A stretch of 64,000 nt of DNA from Gammaproteobacteria bacterium (lineage in GTDB: Bacteria; Pseudomonadota; Gammaproteobacteria; SZUA-152). The position numbers were made by a program, and so were the translations under genes. The stretch spans positions 1 to 64,000 of the forward strand of contig JAKIUF010000023.1 of NCBI GenBank assembly GCA_021647705.1. The letters run 5' to 3'. The notes below the pieces were generated by a model. That model was not told where the DNA came from. It did no database searches and was given only the letters and a program-made list of their open reading frames with translations. Numbering within the stretch: position 1 is the first letter of the stretch; every line of letters begins with the position of its first letter. Shown one piece after another: positions 23,612 through 32,475 of the stretch.

Positions 23612-25765
23612 ATGAAAGCTGCTACTTTGAATACCATTACTTCCAGTGTTGAAGACATTCCTTTTCAAGCCGCCTCGGTGGACATCTGGGAGAAAAAATA
23701 CCGCCTGCAAAGCAAGGATGGCGTGGTGGTGGATGAAACCATCGACGATACCTATCGCCGTGTTGCCCAGGCACTGGCAGATGTCGAAGAAACGAATGCC
23801 AAACGCAAAGAATGGGGAGAGCACTTTTTATGGGCTCTGCGCCATGGCGCGATTCCTGCCGGGCGTATTATTTCCAATGCTGGAGCGCTGGCCTACAAGC
23901 CTGCCACCTCCACAATCAACTGCACCGTCTCCGGCATCGTGCAGGACTCCATGAATGATATTCTGGAAAAAGTGCATGAAGCAGGGCTGACGCTAAAAGC
24001 CGGTTGTGGCATTGGTTATGAATTTTCCACCCTTCGCCCCAAAGGAGCCTTTGTCGCCGGTGCTGGTGCCTACACCTCCGGGCCACTGTCCTTCATGGAT
24101 ATCTACGACAAAATGTGTTTCACCGTATCCTCTGCCGGTGGTCGTCGTGGCGCACAAATGGCCACTTTCGATGTGGGTCACCCGGATGTCATGGACTTTA
24201 TCCGTGCCAAACGTGAAGACGGTCGCCTGCGTCAATTCAACCTCTCTTTATTGATCACCCAGGAATTCATTGAAGCCGTGAAGTCTGATGAAGACTGGCG
24301 TCTGGCATTTCCGCTGAGCGAAAAAGAGATCGAAATCGATAACATTGACATCAATGATCCCGCGCAAGTGGTCTGGCGCGAATGGCCCACCCGAAAAGGT
24401 TATGTGAGCAACGACGAAGGCCTGGTGGCCTGCAAAGTCTACCGCACCATACAGGCCCGCCGCCTGTGGGACATGATCATGACCTCCACCTATGATTTTG
24501 CCGAACCCGGATTCATCCTCATCGACAAAGTGAATGAGATGAACAACAACTGGTTTTGCGAAAACATTCGAGCCACAAACCCCTGCGGTGAGCAGCCACT
24601 CCCGCCCTATGGCTCCTGCCTGCTGGGCTCAGTGAATCTCACCAAGTTTGTGACGGAACCCTTTACCGACACAGCTTATTTTGACTGGGAAAAATTTCGC
24701 AAGACCGTGGGTATCTTCACTCGCATGCTGGACAACGTCGTGGAAATCAACGGCCTGCCGCTGGAAGGTCAGCGCAAAGCGATTCTGAACAAACGCCGTC
24801 ACGGCATGGGATATCTTGGCCTGGGCTCCACACTCACCATGATGCGCATGGTCTATGGCGACGCAGACTCATTGAAATTTACCGAAGAAGTCACCCGCGA
24901 ACTGGCCATGGTGGGCTGGAAAACCGGCGTTGAGCTGGCAGAAGAAAAAGGTGCCGCACCCATCATGGAAGAAGACTTTACCGTGAATGCAGAAATGCTG
25001 CGTAAACGCCCGGAAATGAAAGCCGATGGTTTCAACCTGGGCGACAGCATAAAAGGTAAAGTGCTGCACGCACGTTACAGCCGCTACATGCAAAAGGTCG
25101 GTGAAGTTGACCCTGAGCTGGTGGAAAAAATGGCCGAGCTGGGTTGTCGTTTCACCCATCACAGCTCCATTGCACCCACAGGCACCATCTCCCTGTCACT
25201 GGCCAACAATGCCAGCAACGGCATCGAGCCCAGCTTCGCACATCACTACTCGCGCAACATCATTCGTGAAGGTAAAAAGACCAAAGAAAAAGTGAATGTA
25301 TGCTCCTTTGAATTACTGGCCTATCAGAAAATAATCAACGCCAGCGCCATGCCCTATACGGAAAACGACAGCGAAAAACTGCCGGATTATTTTGTCTCTG
25401 CCGACAATATTGCCCCCAAAGCACATGTAGACGTACAAGCCGCCGCGCAAAAATGGATTGATTCAAGCATCTCCAAAACCGCCAATGTGCCCACGGATTT
25501 CCCGTTTGAAGAATTCAAAGACATTTACATGTACGCCTACGACGAAGGGCTGAAAGGCTGCACCACCTTCCGCTTTAACCCCGAAGTCTTCCAGGGCGTA
25601 TTAGTAAAAGAACAGGACCTGGAAAATACAACTTACCAATTCACGTTAGAAGATGGTAGCGTAGTGGAAGTCAAAGGCAATGAAGAGGTCGAATATGACG
25701 GTGAAACCCACACCGCCGCAAACCTTTACGATGCCCTGAAAGAAGGGTATTACGGGAAATTCTAA
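23612..25765 (+). CDS. nrdJa: Adenosylcobalamin-dependent ribonucleotide reductase, large part (NrdJa)
   Basis: 717 residues. Class II reductase making deoxyribonucleotides with B12 and no oxygen requirement. Conserved features: GRIISNAG, the active-site Cys in STINCTVSG, AGCGIGYEFS, the GRRGAQMA loop, and the radical/substrate motif NPCGEQPLPPYGSCLLGSVNL. Sequence and length fit the large half of the split NrdJ known from Pseudomonas aeruginosa, with the C-terminal zinc/TSCPD portion as a separate gene 78 nt downstream. A possible NrdR box lies upstream. No cobalamin riboswitch was noticed. Confidence 0.95.
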   Translation: MKAATLNTITSSVEDIPFQAASVDIWEKKYRLQSKDGVVVDETIDDTYRRVAQALADVEETNAKRKEWGEHFLWALRHGAIPAGRIISNAGALAYKPATSTINCTVSGIVQDSMNDILEKVHEAGLTLKAGCGIGYEFSTLRPKGAFVAGAGAYTSGPLSFMDIYDKMCFTVSSAGGRRGAQMATFDVGHPDVMDFIRAKREDGRLRQFNLSLLITQEFIEAVKSDEDWRLAFPLSEKEIEIDNIDINDPAQVVWREWPTRKGYVSNDEGLVACKVYRTIQARRLWDMIMTSTYDFAEPGFILIDKVNEMNNNWFCENIRATNPCGEQPLPPYGSCLLGSVNLTKFVTEPFTDTAYFDWEKFRKTVGIFTRMLDNVVEINGLPLEGQRKAILNKRRHGMGYLGLGSTLTMMRMVYGDADSLKFTEEVTRELAMVGWKTGVELAEEKGAAPIMEEDFTVNAEMLRKRPEMKADGFNLGDSIKGKVLHARYSRYMQKVGEVDPELVEKMAELGCRFTHHSSIAPTGTISLSLANNASNGIEPSFAHHYSRNIIREGKKTKEKVNVCSFELLAYQKIINASAMPYTENDSEKLPDYFVSADNIAPKAHVDVQAAAQKWIDSSISKTANVPTDFPFEEFKDIYMYAYDEGLKGCTTFRFNPEVFQGVLVKEQDLENTTYQFTLEDGSVVEVKGNEEVEYDGETHTAANLYDALKEGYYGKF

Positions 25766-25843
25766 ATTCCCTGAACCCGTACTCATCATTAATGTATAAA
25801 AAATGTACCGGATGGAACCGGATGCAGGCAGGAGTAGATAAAG

Positions 25844-26551
25844 ATGGCTATTAAACTTGGCAGTAAAATCGTCAGTTACAGTGTGACCAAAGAAGACGAA
25901 GAAAAACCCGAAGTTGAGGCGCAAACCTCGGCTGTAACAGAAAATGAAGACAGCAACGTCGTGCATATGCACGAAAAGGTCGAACGCCCGGAAATGCTAC
26001 TGGGCTCCACCTACAAAATTAAAACCCCGTTGTCTGAGCACTCCCTGTACCTCACTATCAATGACATGATACTCAACCCCGGCACCAAACACGAATTGCG
26101 CAGACCGTTCGAAATCTTCATCAACTCAAAAAACATGGACCACTTCCAGTGGATCGTTGCACTGACACGCATCATCTCCGCCGTGTTCCGCAAAGGTGGC
26201 GATGTTACCTTTTTGGTGGATGAACTGCATTCCGTGTTTGACCCGCGTGGTGGTTACTTCAAAAAGGGCGGCAAATACATGCCCTCCCTGGTGGCCGAAC
26301 TGGGTGATGCCATTGAATCACACATGAAACTCATCGGTTTGATTAAAGATGATGAAATGGACGAGCACCAACTAAAACTCATGGCGGAAAAACGTGCACA
26401 GTTTGAAGGGGAACAAAAAACGGCTGACTGTGATGATGCTTCGGACTTTCCTGTCGGGTCGCAGTTGTGTAAAAAATGCAGCACCAAGGCCGTAATCAAA
26501 ATGGATGGCTGTATGACATGTCTTAACTGTGGCGACTCCAAATGCGGCTAG
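25844..26551 (+). CDS. nrdJb: NrdJb, C-terminal TSCPD/zinc part of class II ribonucleotide reductase
   Basis: 235 residues; GGAG precedes ATG 25844. The core (KTPLSEHSLYLTINDMILNP, RPFEIFINSKN, WIVALTRIISAVFRKGGD) is the TSCPD domain, and the end holds paired cysteines (LCKKCSTKAVIKMDGCMTC + LNCGDSKCG) that can bind zinc and probably re-reduce the active site. In P. aeruginosa NrdJa and NrdJb act together as one enzyme. Co-transcribed with nrdJa. Confidence 0.93.
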   Translation: MAIKLGSKIVSYSVTKEDEEKPEVEAQTSAVTENEDSNVVHMHEKVERPEMLLGSTYKIKTPLSEHSLYLTINDMILNPGTKHELRRPFEIFINSKNMDHFQWIVALTRIISAVFRKGGDVTFLVDELHSVFDPRGGYFKKGGKYMPSLVAELGDAIESHMKLIGLIKDDEMDEHQLKLMAEKRAQFEGEQKTADCDDASDFPVGSQLCKKCSTKAVIKMDGCMTCLNCGDSKCG

Positions 26552-26554
26552 CCT

Positions 26555-26608
26555 AGTAGGGTGTACCCGCAGGGCATAAAGGCACGTTTTTTGTGCCCAC
26601 GCGGAAAA
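26555..26608. repeat. REP palindrome of the RAYT family, upstream copy
   Basis: GTAGGGTGTACCCGCAGGGC, then GGCACGTTTTTTGTGCCCAC and GCGGAAAA. It forms hairpins and is the inverted counterpart of 27207-27261, so the two bracket the RAYT gene. Confidence 0.88.
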
Positions 26609-26660
26609 TGGACCCGACCCAAAATAGTAATTCCAACACCAGCACACACACAAACCAGCA

Positions 26661-27209
26661 ATGTCACACTACCGACGGGCAAAGGAAGCCGGAGGCACCT
26701 ATTTCTTTACGGTGGTGAGCTTTCGCCGCCAGGAAGTTTTATGTGATGAATGGGTTCGTAATGCACTGCGCGAAGGAATAGAAAAAACACAACAACGCTA
26801 TCCATTCGATATTGATGCATGCGTGTTGTTACCTAATCACCTGCATTGTCTTTGGACCTTACCTAAAGGTGATGCAGATTTCTCCAAACGCTGGGCAAAA
26901 ATCAAACGTCATGTAAGCCTTGTTTGTGGGGATCGTTACAAGCGCAGCGAATGGTTGTCCGATTCCAGGAAAAAACACCGCGAATCAACCTTGTGGCAAC
27001 GGCGATTTTGGGAGCACCAAATACGCAACCAGGATGATTTCAATCGTCACATCGATTATATTCATTACAACCCGGTAAAATATGGCTTGTGTGAGCAACC
27101 GATTCAATGGCCCTATTCGACATTGCATCGATATGTTAAAAAAGGAAAGTATTCTGCGGATTGGGCGGCGAGTGATTCAAATTTTGATGATTTGAGTTGT
27201 GGAGAGTAG
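26661..27209 (+). mobile_element. REP-associated tyrosine transposase (RAYT), intact
   Basis: 182 residues. Y1-type single-strand transposase related to IS200/IS605 enzymes that mobilise REP palindromes. HUH-type metal/active motif HLH at 60-62 (LLPNHLHCLW), the start MSHYRRAKEAGGTYFFTVVSF typical of the family, and the catalytic Tyr136 in YIHYNPVKYG are present. Inverted REP copies lie at both sides (26555-26608 and 27207-27261). Fragments of a second copy occur at 30960-31123, 31793-31965 and 35898-35995. Probably active or recently active. Confidence 0.95.
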
Positions 27210-27261
27210 TCTCCGCGTGAGCACAAAAAACATGCCTTTATGCCCTGTGGGCACACCCTTG
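27207..27261. repeat. REP palindrome of the RAYT family, downstream copy
   Basis: TAGTCTCCGCGTGAGCACAA, then ATGCCTTTATGCCCTGTGGG and CACACCC; inverted relative to 26555-26608. It starts inside the RAYT stop codon and lies 43 nt before the next gene. Confidence 0.85.
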
Positions 27262-27303
27262 GTTAAACTAATAAATCAAAATAAAAAAGGAATGCGTAAA
27301 TTA

Positions 27304-30300
27304 ATGATAGTGGATGGAAAACAGCTCAGCAACCCATTTTCAACTGGCAGTGGTGGGTCAAGGTTTGAAGCCAATATTCATGCCACATTTGTAACCTTGA
27401 TGCTAAGTGGTGGTTACGCACCGTGTTTGCCTGCATGGCCAATTGTGGAGATCAAATTGCAGGGTATGATTGCGGGCTACGCTACCGATGACTTAATTGC
27501 ATTTATCGAAAACCCTGCAAGCAGTGAACGTCGACGTTTGCTCGGCCAAGTTAAGCACTCTATCGCAATTACAGCCGCAGCATCCAACAAGGTTTTTAGG
27601 GAGGTTATCCAGGCAGGATGGAATGACTTTAACAGCCCTGACTCCTTTACCAAAGGGAAAGATGTTATCGCCCTAATCACAGGTCCTATTAGCGCGACTG
27701 ATACCGATGGCGTTAATGTATTGTTAGATCAGGCTCGCCACACCCGCGATGCTGAAGAGTTTCTCACTCAGGTAGGTCGGGCTAATTTTTGTTCAAACAA
27801 CGTCAGGAATAAACTTGCTGCCTTTCAGGCACAGCTTAAGGTCGCCAATAACGGTGAAGATGTGACAGAAGAAGATTTATATGAGTTTCTGAAGCACTTT
27901 CATCTCCTCGGTTATGATCTAGCAAGAAAAGGGAGTGTCGTTTCATCTCTTCTGCAATCACATATTGCACAGTTTAATAAGGATATCCCTGATAAAATCT
28001 GGTACCAGATAGTCAATGAGGTATATGAGTTCAATCAAAGTGCTGGGACCATCACTCTTGACACTCTGCCTGATGATCTTGTTGAACATTTCAAAGAGCC
28101 GAAAGTCACTCATATCCCCAAGGAGCTTGCTAAGGAAGAGATTGGAGCAGAGATTCCGGGCCAGCTAGTAGCAACTAATTGGAATCAGCATGCATCCGCC
28201 CAAGAACTGGCAATGGCTAATCTTATTGGTAGTTGGGATGAGAGCAAGGACGCAGACATTGAAGTTGTTACGCAGATTGTTGGCGAGGATTACAGTAATT
28301 GGATAGCAGATCTGCGGGAGGCTTTGCAGATCCATGATTGTCCGTTAGCCTATAAAAATGGTCTATGGAGTTTTAAAGATCGTGAAAAATCCTGGCAGGA
28401 ATTTGGAGGCAGGGTCTTTGATGACCACCTTGATACCCTCAAAGCTGTTGCGCTGGAGGTGCTCCGATTGGACGACCCATCCTTTGAACTTCCGGGTGAA
28501 GAACGTTATGCCGCAGCTATCCATGGGAAAGTGTTGCCACATTCTGGGAGTTTACGCGAAGGGCTAGCAGAAACACTAGCGCTTATTGGCAGTAGGGCTG
28601 CCTCGTTAGCTAATTGCACCCAGGGGAAGGCAGATACAACTGCCTTGCTATCAGTGCGTGGGTTATTTGAGGAAAGCGATTGGGTTCGTTGGGGGAGCCT
28701 GAATAACTTACTGCCACTCCTTTCTGAAGCGAGTCCAGATGAGTTCCTGTCCGCCGTAGAAAGTGCAATTGCTGCTACACCTTCTCCCTTTGATTCATTG
28801 TTTGAGCAAGAGGATACGGGCGTTTTCGGAAGAAATTATATAACTGGTCTTCTATGGGCGCTTGAGGGTATCGCGTGGGAGGAAGCCCATTTAAGCCGAA
28901 CTGCGGTTGTTCTCGCTGAGATCGCCTCTCACGACCCAGGTGGAAATTGGGCAAATAGGCCAGGTAATTCGCTAACAGACATTTTTCTTCCTTGGCTTCC
29001 CCATACATTGGCTTCTGTTCAGAAGAGGCAAGCCGCCCTTAAAACCATTTGTGTAGAGCAGCCAGAGGTTGGCTGGAAGTTGCTTGAAAGTTTGTTGCCA
29101 AGTCAGCACTCAACGACTTCTGGCATCCATAAGCCGAAGTGGAGAGAAACGATTCCTGACGACTGGGAAAAAGGTGTTACTCGCGGAGAGTACTGGGAAC
29201 AGTCACGTTTCTGTGCTGAATTGATTGTTGAGCAAGCCGGCTTTGATATTGGCAAACTTGCGTCTTTGGCAAGTAACTATGATCACTTGCCATCCCCCGC
29301 CTCTGAAGCACTGAGGGATAAGTTGACATCAGAGCATTGCGTTAATCTTCCTGAAGACGAGCGTATGCCTATCTGGGCTGCATTGTGTAAATTAATTGGC
29401 CATCATCGGCGTTTTCCAGAGGCTGAATGGTCCTTGGGAGATGAGTCTCTTCTTCCTATGGAAGATATAGCGAAACAGCTGGCACCAAAAAGCCCAAGCC
29501 TTCTGCATAAGCGATTATTTTCAGAAGCTGACAGATATCTTTATGAAGGCGATGGAGATTGGAAGGAAGAGCAAGAGAGGCTATTTGAAATACGCAAAGC
29601 CGCTGTAGGGGATATTCTGGCTGAAGGAGGGCTTCCTATGGTTCTGGAATTTGCTTCGGCAGTTTCCAACTCTCACCTTGTGGGTGAGGTTCTAGCGGAC
29701 TTTGACCTGATCGAGTTTGATATAGAGTTTCTACCGAACCTACTGGATATGTCTGACCATAAGCGGTGGGCGCTTGTTGCCGCCTATGCTTGGCGTCGGA
29801 GGTGTATGGGCGATTGGCAGTGGTTTGATGATGTCGACAAGACTGGGTGGAATCCTCACCAGATAGCGTTGCTATTGTGCGCCCTGCCATTTGAAAAAAG
29901 CGCTTGGGATAGGGCTGCTCAGTTGCTTGGTGAGAATGAAGACGAGTATTGGAAAAACACCAACGCCAACACCTATCAGACAGATGATGATGTTGAGTAT
30001 GCCCTCCGAAAATTGCTCGAATTTGGCCGTCCCAATGCTGTTATAAAAGGGTTTAGCCGAGATTTATTTCAGAAGAAGGAAATAAATCCAGTTTTGGCGT
30101 GCGATGCTCTTTTGGGCTTTGTCCAGTCCGAGGAGCCGCCTGGGCGAATTGATGACTACTACATCACCGAAATTATCAAAGCCCTACAACAAAATACAGC
30201 CACTGATCAAGATAGATTGTTTCATGTTGAATGGGCATATGTGACTTTGCTTGATCGGCATAGTGACGGTTCTCCTATAACGTTGGAAAACCGACTGGCA

Positions 30301-30867
30301 TCAGATCCTGGCTTTTTCTGTGAGCTTATACAGCTGATATATCGCGCTGAGGATGCTGAGCCAGTAGAAGAGCCTTCCGAGCAACACCGTAATATTGCCA
30401 CTAATGCATATCGCTTACTTTCTGCATGGAGTGTTGTCCCGGGTGCACAGGTGGATGCAGAATTTGACCCTGATGCGTTTACAGCGTGGTTAAGTGGTGT
30501 AGAAGAGATTGTCAAAACCTCGGGGCATTATGATGTTGCAATGATTCAACTGGGTGATGTGCTTGTTAACGCTCCAGAAGAGCCCAATGGGTTATGGATT
30601 CACCCTGTAATAGCAGAAGCCATGAATGACCGAGAACGGGCTAGTTTGCGTGATGGATACAGCACAGGTACTCGTAACTCACGGGGAGTCCACACGGTTG
30701 ACCCAGAAGCTAAACCAGAACGAGAACTAGCAGCAAAGTATCGCAAGCGAGCAGATGAGGTTGAAAATGCTGGATACCAAAGATTAGCTACGACCTTACG
30801 TGATATAGCCGCTAGTTATGATCGAGATGCTGAACGAATTATTTCAAACGGTGGTGTTCTACATTGA
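27304..30867 (+). CDS. Large protein with putative N-terminal PD-(D/E)XK nuclease; candidate defence gene
   Basis: 1187 residues from ATG 27304 (AAAGGA 12 nt upstream); ATG 27292 is possible but too close to that site, and a longer frame from 27199 runs through the REP. Residues ~10-110 begin NPFSTGSGGSRFEANIHATF and hold Glu22, Asp62-Asp63 (TDDLIAF), Gln82-Val-Lys84 (LLGQVKHS), the spacing of a PD-(D/E)XK fold with Q replacing E/D, like nuclease heads of DUF4297/Mrr type. The remaining ~1050 residues look all-helical with Trp- and Leu-rich repeats (LLWALEGIAWEEAHL, SLTDIFLPWLPHTLASV). I see no Walker A motif, so it is not an obvious STAND NTPase. It sits between an intact RAYT and a broken second copy in the same orientation. 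I believe relatives of this full-length protein exist in other bacteria but cannot name the family; defence function is inference. Confidence 0.75.
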   Translation: MIVDGKQLSNPFSTGSGGSRFEANIHATFVTLMLSGGYAPCLPAWPIVEIKLQGMIAGYATDDLIAFIENPASSERRRLLGQVKHSIAITAAASNKVFREVIQAGWNDFNSPDSFTKGKDVIALITGPISATDTDGVNVLLDQARHTRDAEEFLTQVGRANFCSNNVRNKLAAFQAQLKVANNGEDVTEEDLYEFLKHFHLLGYDLARKGSVVSSLLQSHIAQFNKDIPDKIWYQIVNEVYEFNQSAGTITLDTLPDDLVEHFKEPKVTHIPKELAKEEIGAEIPGQLVATNWNQHASAQELAMANLIGSWDESKDADIEVVTQIVGEDYSNWIADLREALQIHDCPLAYKNGLWSFKDREKSWQEFGGRVFDDHLDTLKAVALEVLRLDDPSFELPGEERYAAAIHGKVLPHSGSLREGLAETLALIGSRAASLANCTQGKADTTALLSVRGLFEESDWVRWGSLNNLLPLLSEASPDEFLSAVESAIAATPSPFDSLFEQEDTGVFGRNYITGLLWALEGIAWEEAHLSRTAVVLAEIASHDPGGNWANRPGNSLTDIFLPWLPHTLASVQKRQAALKTICVEQPEVGWKLLESLLPSQHSTTSGIHKPKWRETIPDDWEKGVTRGEYWEQSRFCAELIVEQAGFDIGKLASLASNYDHLPSPASEALRDKLTSEHCVNLPEDERMPIWAALCKLIGHHRRFPEAEWSLGDESLLPMEDIAKQLAPKSPSLLHKRLFSEADRYLYEGDGDWKEEQERLFEIRKAAVGDILAEGGLPMVLEFASAVSNSHLVGEVLADFDLIEFDIEFLPNLLDMSDHKRWALVAAYAWRRRCMGDWQWFDDVDKTGWNPHQIALLLCALPFEKSAWDRAAQLLGENEDEYWKNTNANTYQTDDDVEYALRKLLEFGRPNAVIKGFSRDLFQKKEINPVLACDALLGFVQSEEPPGRIDDYYITEIIKALQQNTATDQDRLFHVEWAYVTLLDRHSDGSPITLENRLASDPGFFCELIQLIYRAEDAEPVEEPSEQHRNIATNAYRLLSAWSVVPGAQVDAEFDPDAFTAWLSGVEEIVKTSGHYDVAMIQLGDVLVNAPEEPNGLWIHPVIAEAMNDRERASLRDGYSTGTRNSRGVHTVDPEAKPERELAAKYRKRADEVENAGYQRLATTLRDIAASYDRDAERIISNGGVLH

Positions 30868-30875
30868 GCAACTCC

Positions 30876-30911
30876 GTAGGGTGGGCACGTTTTTTGTGCC
30901 CACGCGGAAAA
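30876..30911. repeat. REP palindrome ahead of the second RAYT copy
   Basis: GTAGGGTGGGCACGTTTTTT then GTGCCCACGCGGAAAA; same sequence as the 3' part of 26555-26608 and at the same distance ahead of a RAYT start. Confidence 0.88.
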
Positions 30912-30959
30912 TGAACCCGACCCAAAGCAGTAATTTCAATGCCAGTACACAAATCAGCA

Positions 30960-31123
30960 ATGTCACATTATCGACGGGCAAGGAAAGTCGGAGGCACCTG
31001 TTTCTTTACGGTGGTGAGTTTTCGCTGCCAGGAAATTTTGTGTGATGAATGGATTCGTAATGCATTACGTGAAGGAATAAAAAAACACAACAACGGTATC
31101 CATTCGACATTGATGCATGTAGA
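30960..31123 (+). pseudogene. RAYT 5' fragment (frameshifted)
   Basis: Begins ATGTCACATTATCGACGGGC and follows the first ~55 codons of 26661-27209 with scattered changes. A one-base loss in the A-run near 31078-31085 shifts the frame, and similarity ends at TTGATGCATG. Continues at 31793. Confidence 0.88.
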
Positions 31124-31315
31124 TAGATAGAAGGGGTCTTGCATTTTGCTTAAGGTTTTTATTATTCACTATCAAATTCTACTTTGTCATATTTAACACT
31201 ATGAAAATAAAAACACACAATACTTAACCGTGTTGTTTTCAAAAAATGAATGAGATAGTTAAGTATGTTTTTTATGTATATGATTATTCTGGACCCCCTT
31301 CATCCCTTCTCCTCC

Positions 31316-31579
31316 TCAACAAATTTCATTTATTACGTTACAACACTTTTCATCGCAAACTTGGAAAATATTTTTATATTTATTGTAAAATTTATCTACG
31401 CCACCAGCTCTAATTATCCATGAAAAAATTTCACTATTGACTGAAAAAGTTCCTGTTGAATTACATGGAAGTATATCGTAGTTGTCATGTATTTCAGGCT
31501 CAGTACTCTCGCGGGATTCAAAATAGTAAAGCCGTACTTGTTCTTTTGAACGGTGAATAAGTGGTGCAACAGTCTCTGT
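31316..31579 (-). pseudogene. Unidentified 87-codon reading frame without start codon
   Basis: Open minus-strand frame, bounded upstream by TGA and downstream by TGA. Its translation looks protein-like (RLYYFESRESTEPEIHDNYD, FSWIIRAGGVDKFYNKYK, VCDEKCCNVINEIC) but no ATG, GTG or TTG start with a ribosome-binding site is present. I take it as the 3' remnant of a gene carried by DNA inserted in the second RAYT copy. The family is not recognised. Confidence 0.4.
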
Positions 31580-31638
31580 TCAATTGTAATTGCTAAAATA
31601 AAGACATGGTAAGTTTGTCGCTGGGAAAAAAGATGCTA

Positions 31639-31783
31639 TCAATGCCATTAAGTTAAGCCAAAATTCCTGCTGGGCGTAGGTTGGTGGTGAGCTTGTGAAC
31701 CCCAACGGAGTCGGTGATGTTGGAGTTCGCAAGCTCACTGCCAACCTACGCCATACCGCAATTTGTTAACTTAATGACATTGG
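31639..31783. repeat. MITE-like element, copy 2
   Basis: Terminal inverted repeats CAATGCCATTAAGTTAA (31640-31656) and TTAACTTAATGACATTG (31766-31782) match with one mismatch; inner 31-bp arms (31676-31706, 31719-31749) form a long hairpin. About 145 bp, no coding capacity. Same family as 19814-19955. Confidence 0.85.
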
Positions 31784-31792
31784 TCACCGTCT

Positions 31793-31965
31793 CCTTTTAT
31801 CTTGGAAAAAACACCGTTAATCAACCTTGTGGTAGCGGCGTTTTTGGGAGCATCAAATACGTAGCCAGGATGAGCTCAATCATCACATTGATTATATTCA
31901 TTACAACCCGGTAAAGCATGATTTGTGTGAGCAGCCAATTCAATCGCTACGAGTATATGTTAAGT
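31793..31965 (+). pseudogene. RAYT 3' fragment
   Basis: Matches 26956-27135 of the intact RAYT (GGAAAAAACACCGTTAATCA, TTGATTATATTCATTACAAC encoding the Tyr motif region) with several changes and loss of frame. It resumes the copy that broke off at 31123; about 130 bp of the gene is missing and about 670 bp, including a MITE, lies between. Confidence 0.85.
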
Positions 31966-31967
31966 CG

Positions 31968-32025
31968 TCTCCGCGTGGGCACAAAAAACGTGCCCACCCT
32001 ACAAGTGCGGGTACACCCTACAGGG
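31968..32025. repeat. REP palindrome behind the broken RAYT
   Basis: CGTCTCCGCGTGGGCACAAA, then ACGTGCCCACCCTAC and GCGGGTACACCCTAC. Inverted relative to 30876-30911, so the broken copy was also bracketed by inverted REPs. The following 450 nt up to yqiJ hold no gene that I can support. Confidence 0.85.
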
Positions 32026-32475
32026 CTATAAGTTTCATCAGTGAGCTTAACAGTTGATTTTTGGTTAAACGTGAAAAAACGGCTTTTTTTGATTAAAGAG
32101 GCGTTAACGTTATGGGTGCGGTAAATGTTATACTTTTCAAGTGCCGGCTATTTTTCTGAAATCAGTTTAAATTTACATTGTTTCAACCGAAGATGTTGGC
32201 CGTCAGAAATTTCTTTTGATTTGCTACTCGAAATATACCTATCGCGCTTGGGGGTTGAATGTGTGTCATATTTATTTTATGGCTGCAAAATGGTGTGGAA
32301 TAGTCATTCTATGGGAATTTTAACATCGCCATGGAATTAATAAGAGGGTACAGTTAAGTCTAAATTTTAATCGCTATGGGTATAAACGGTTCATTTGTTG
32401 GTAAAATATGCCGGGCTGCCTTTAGAGGTGGGCTGTATTTAAAAAATTCATCAAAAAAAACAGGAGTGATTTCTG

